Position numbers and translations under genes: made by a program. Positions 62,211 through 64,000 of a DNA stretch of 64,000 nt are shown here, in pieces. A model generated the notes under the pieces. It was not told the origin of the DNA. It ran no database searches and saw only the letters and a list, made by a program, of their open reading frames with translations. Numbering within the stretch: position 1 is the first letter of the stretch; the number at the start of each line of letters is the position of its first letter. Origin of the DNA: Natranaerofaba carboxydovora. GTDB lineage: Bacteria; Bacillota; Natranaerobiia; Natranaerobiales; Natranaerofabaceae. The stretch lies in contig NZ_CP054394.1 in NCBI RefSeq assembly GCF_022539405.1, forward strand, positions 2,674,501 through 2,738,500, read 5' to 3'.

Positions 62211-63836
62211 TCAATATCCTTGAATAACAATCTCGTTATTTTCTTCTATCCATTCCACACTATATCCAAGCTTTTCTGATACAAACCTCAAAGGCAGCAT
62301 AGCCCTGCCTTCTATAACATCAGGGGAGGTATCCATTTTGATCTCCACATCATCTACCAAGGCTATATTGTCATCTAATGTCATCTTAATCAGAGTATTA
62401 CTATCATCAATAACAATTTCCCTGGTCTCTTCCAAATAATCCACTTCTGCATCAATAGCTTCAAAAAATCCTCTAAGTGGAACAAGAGTCCTTCCTTCTT
62501 TTATTACAGGAGATACATCAAGATCTTTTGTTTCTTCTACGTCATCTTTTTTTAAAGTCAATTCTTTCTCACCGATGATCATCGAAATTACATTTGCAGA
62601 TTCAGCCACATCCGCATCAAAATCTTCACTGGCTTCATCTTCGATAGCTTCACCAGTATCTACTCCATCCATTTCGCTCTCATCATTGGAGTTTTCACTT
62701 GATGGACTTTTAGTTACCACCAGGGCGTTACTGATCTTTCGCCCCGGACTGGTCAGATAGTCCCCATCATGATACAGTCCTGAACTTGCTCCACCATCAA
62801 GGGACATAGCTTCATGTAGGCCAAGCTTATTTGCTATCTCTGCTGACTCATACTGAGTTGCTAGATTAACAGTCCCCATGATAATATGAGTTTTGTCCTG
62901 ATCATATCCGATGAAACTTCTTGATGATCTCTCGGTATGGGTATCATAATTTCCTGCCATATCTCCTTCTATATCAACATCAACTTGCCCATTTGTTACA
63001 AGTTTTGGACCTGCGCCAACCATATTTGTCAAACCTTTTTCTTTACTACAATATTTTTCACCTTGATCTTTGTCGTGAACCTCATACCTAATATCAAAAC
63101 CCATCCCAGAAAAAAGGTCTTCAGCACCATAGTAACCTGTACCAAGATACAAAAGATTACCACCATCAGGAATAGAGGTATCTTCTCCCGTATAACTACG
63201 ATCTATTATGTCTGTGACTGTATCATCTTTTATTTGAAGCTTGAGGCCCGGCCTTTCTATAATATTTCTCGTAAAATGGTGAGTATATAAAACTAAAGTA
63301 GATTCTTGTTTGGTAGGGTGATTCACTAACACTCTTCTCTCTCTGTCATCTTCTAGCTCTATATATGGAGTAACATCAGCCCTGGTAATAACAGGTTCTA
63401 AATTATCAACAAAACCTGCTGTAGCACCCTCGCCTGTTGTAAATATAGCTTCACCATCAATCATTAGATTGCCATAAGGAAACCTTTCATCATCCTTTTC
63501 GGTATAAGCATCAAAATATGTACCATTAATTGCCGCTACACTATTATCCTTTGTCTCTGCAAGAGAAGATAGGTCATCTGCCCTTCCAATAGTATCTCCT
63601 GCTAAAGAAGTCTCAAAATTATAACTCCCATCAAGTGGAACCTTCAAGTAATTAACGGTAAAATCTTCTCCTTCTATATTTATGACTTCTTCACCGTTAA
63701 CTTCTAACAAAGAATCTGACTCAGAAGCCAAAGTTAAAGAACTATAGCAATAAAAACTAAAAAAAATAATTAATAAACTTATAATAATAGTTCTTGTAAG
63801 TCCAATTCTAATAAATCCATATGTTGTTTTTGCCAA
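62211..63836 (-). CDS. Phosphodiester glycosidase (NAGPA) domain protein with stalk domain
   Basis: 541 aa. N-terminal membrane/signal helix (TIIISLLIIFFSFYCYSSLT), then a NAGPA/DUF2233 domain: AAINGTYFDAYTEKDDERFP, GEAIFTTGEGATAGFV, MVGAGPKLVTNGQVDVD, RSFIGYDQDKTHIIMGTVN and EAMSLDGGASSGLYHDGDYL. Then an acidic linker and a two-part stalk domain (VIKEGRTLVPLRGFFEAIDA; VIEGRAMLPLRFVSEKLGYS). The family removes GlcNAc from phosphodiesters, for example in exopolysaccharide or teichoic acid. The start is TTG 63836 after AAAGGGGG. Confidence 0.9.
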   Translation of the reverse strand: MAKTTYGFIRIGLTRTIIISLLIIFFSFYCYSSLTLASESDSLLEVNGEEVINIEGEDFTVNYLKVPLDGSYNFETSLAGDTIGRADDLSSLAETKDNSVAAINGTYFDAYTEKDDERFPYGNLMIDGEAIFTTGEGATAGFVDNLEPVITRADVTPYIELEDDRERRVLVNHPTKQESTLVLYTHHFTRNIIERPGLKLQIKDDTVTDIIDRSYTGEDTSIPDGGNLLYLGTGYYGAEDLFSGMGFDIRYEVHDKDQGEKYCSKEKGLTNMVGAGPKLVTNGQVDVDIEGDMAGNYDTHTERSSRSFIGYDQDKTHIIMGTVNLATQYESAEIANKLGLHEAMSLDGGASSGLYHDGDYLTSPGRKISNALVVTKSPSSENSNDESEMDGVDTGEAIEDEASEDFDADVAESANVISMIIGEKELTLKKDDVEETKDLDVSPVIKEGRTLVPLRGFFEAIDAEVDYLEETREIVIDDSNTLIKMTLDDNIALVDDVEIKMDTSPDVIEGRAMLPLRFVSEKLGYSVEWIEENNEIVIQGY

Positions 63837-63868
63837 TAGAAACTGTACCCCCTTTGGCGTATTCGCAC

Positions 63869-64000
63869 CTAAAACACCATATCAAATAACATACCCCTCT
63901 GCATCATGGATGTAGGATAAGCACTTCTTCCCATCCTATCATACATCCTTAGATCAAAAGCATCATCAAAAAACTCATGGAATTCTTTTTCCCTAGGCTC
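63869..64000 (-). CDS. C-terminal end of a gene running off the window
   Basis: 43 codons open from the window edge to TAG 63869-63871: EPREKEFHEFFDDAFDLRMY then DRMGRSAYPTSMMQRGMLFD, MVF. It is Met/Phe/Asp-rich, and I do not recognise a family. It lies 32 bp upstream of the NAGPA gene on the same strand, so probably in the same transcript. Confidence 0.6.
   Translation of the reverse strand, partial: EPREKEFHEFFDDAFDLRMYDRMGRSAYPTSMMQRGMLFDMVF

Overview
The window comes from a low-GC, Gram-positive, endospore-lineage anaerobe of the Bacillota. The evidence is the gene order hpf - secA - prfB - yitT - ftsEX - M23 - ctpB - minJ, a Spo0E-like phosphatase, a YndM-like membrane protein, a split transketolase and an M-box/mgtE unit. 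Envelope proteins are very rich in Glu and Asp and many carry 'stalk' (copper-amine-oxidase-N-like) domains. This would suit a halophilic or haloalkaliphilic member of the Clostridia/Natranaerobiales, but the assignment is inference.

Layout. 1-1035 is the 3' end of glnA. 1173-7120 (minus) is a compact pABA/folate operon, pabA-pabB-pabC-(nucleotidyltransferase)-folE-folP-folB-folK, with its own promoter. A palindromic element at 7297-7520 separates it from hisH-hisF (plus). An amidase and acuA follow. 10869-21008 (minus) holds a broken prepilin, a frameshifted flavoprotein, a permease, a metallo-hydrolase, minJ-like, ctpB, M23, ftsX and ftsE. At 21294-21455 lies an independently transcribed tRNA-like RNA of 162 nt, about twice tRNA size. 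21625-23737 is nagA-nagK. 25900-32495 (minus) carries split transketolase, yitT, prfB (with its programmed frameshift intact) and secA, with two unannotated small membrane proteins beside it. 33798-37298 holds two poorly known genes, hpf with a sigma-H-like promoter, and two cold-shock genes. 37588-39425 is a Mg2+ riboswitch, a small overlapping leader ORF and mgtE. 39485-50364 (minus) is mostly surface and signalling genes: a FliD-like protein, a stalk protein, a Spo0E-like protein, and an NHL - CHASE2 cyclase - giant FecR operon. A GAF/HD-GYP protein follows (plus). 52712-60301 is a complete four-gene Wadjet (JetABCD) plasmid-defence operon. Beside it are a truncated hepT toxin remnant and inverted copies of a short motif. 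The right end has two secreted stalk-domain proteins and the C-terminus of another gene.

How it fits together. The left half is housekeeping: one-carbon/folate supply, division-site peptidoglycan remodelling through FtsEX, secretion, and ribosome rescue and hibernation. The right half is surface, second-messenger and defence functions. Three repeat families run through the window. One is a two-copy structured element with compensated outer stems, found only between convergent genes. One is a dispersed ~45-bp repeat that abuts or overlaps several stop codons. The third is in-frame Asn-rich or short-period repeats inside the Wadjet proteins. The best candidates for something undescribed are the 162-nt tRNA-like RNA and the two structured-repeat families.
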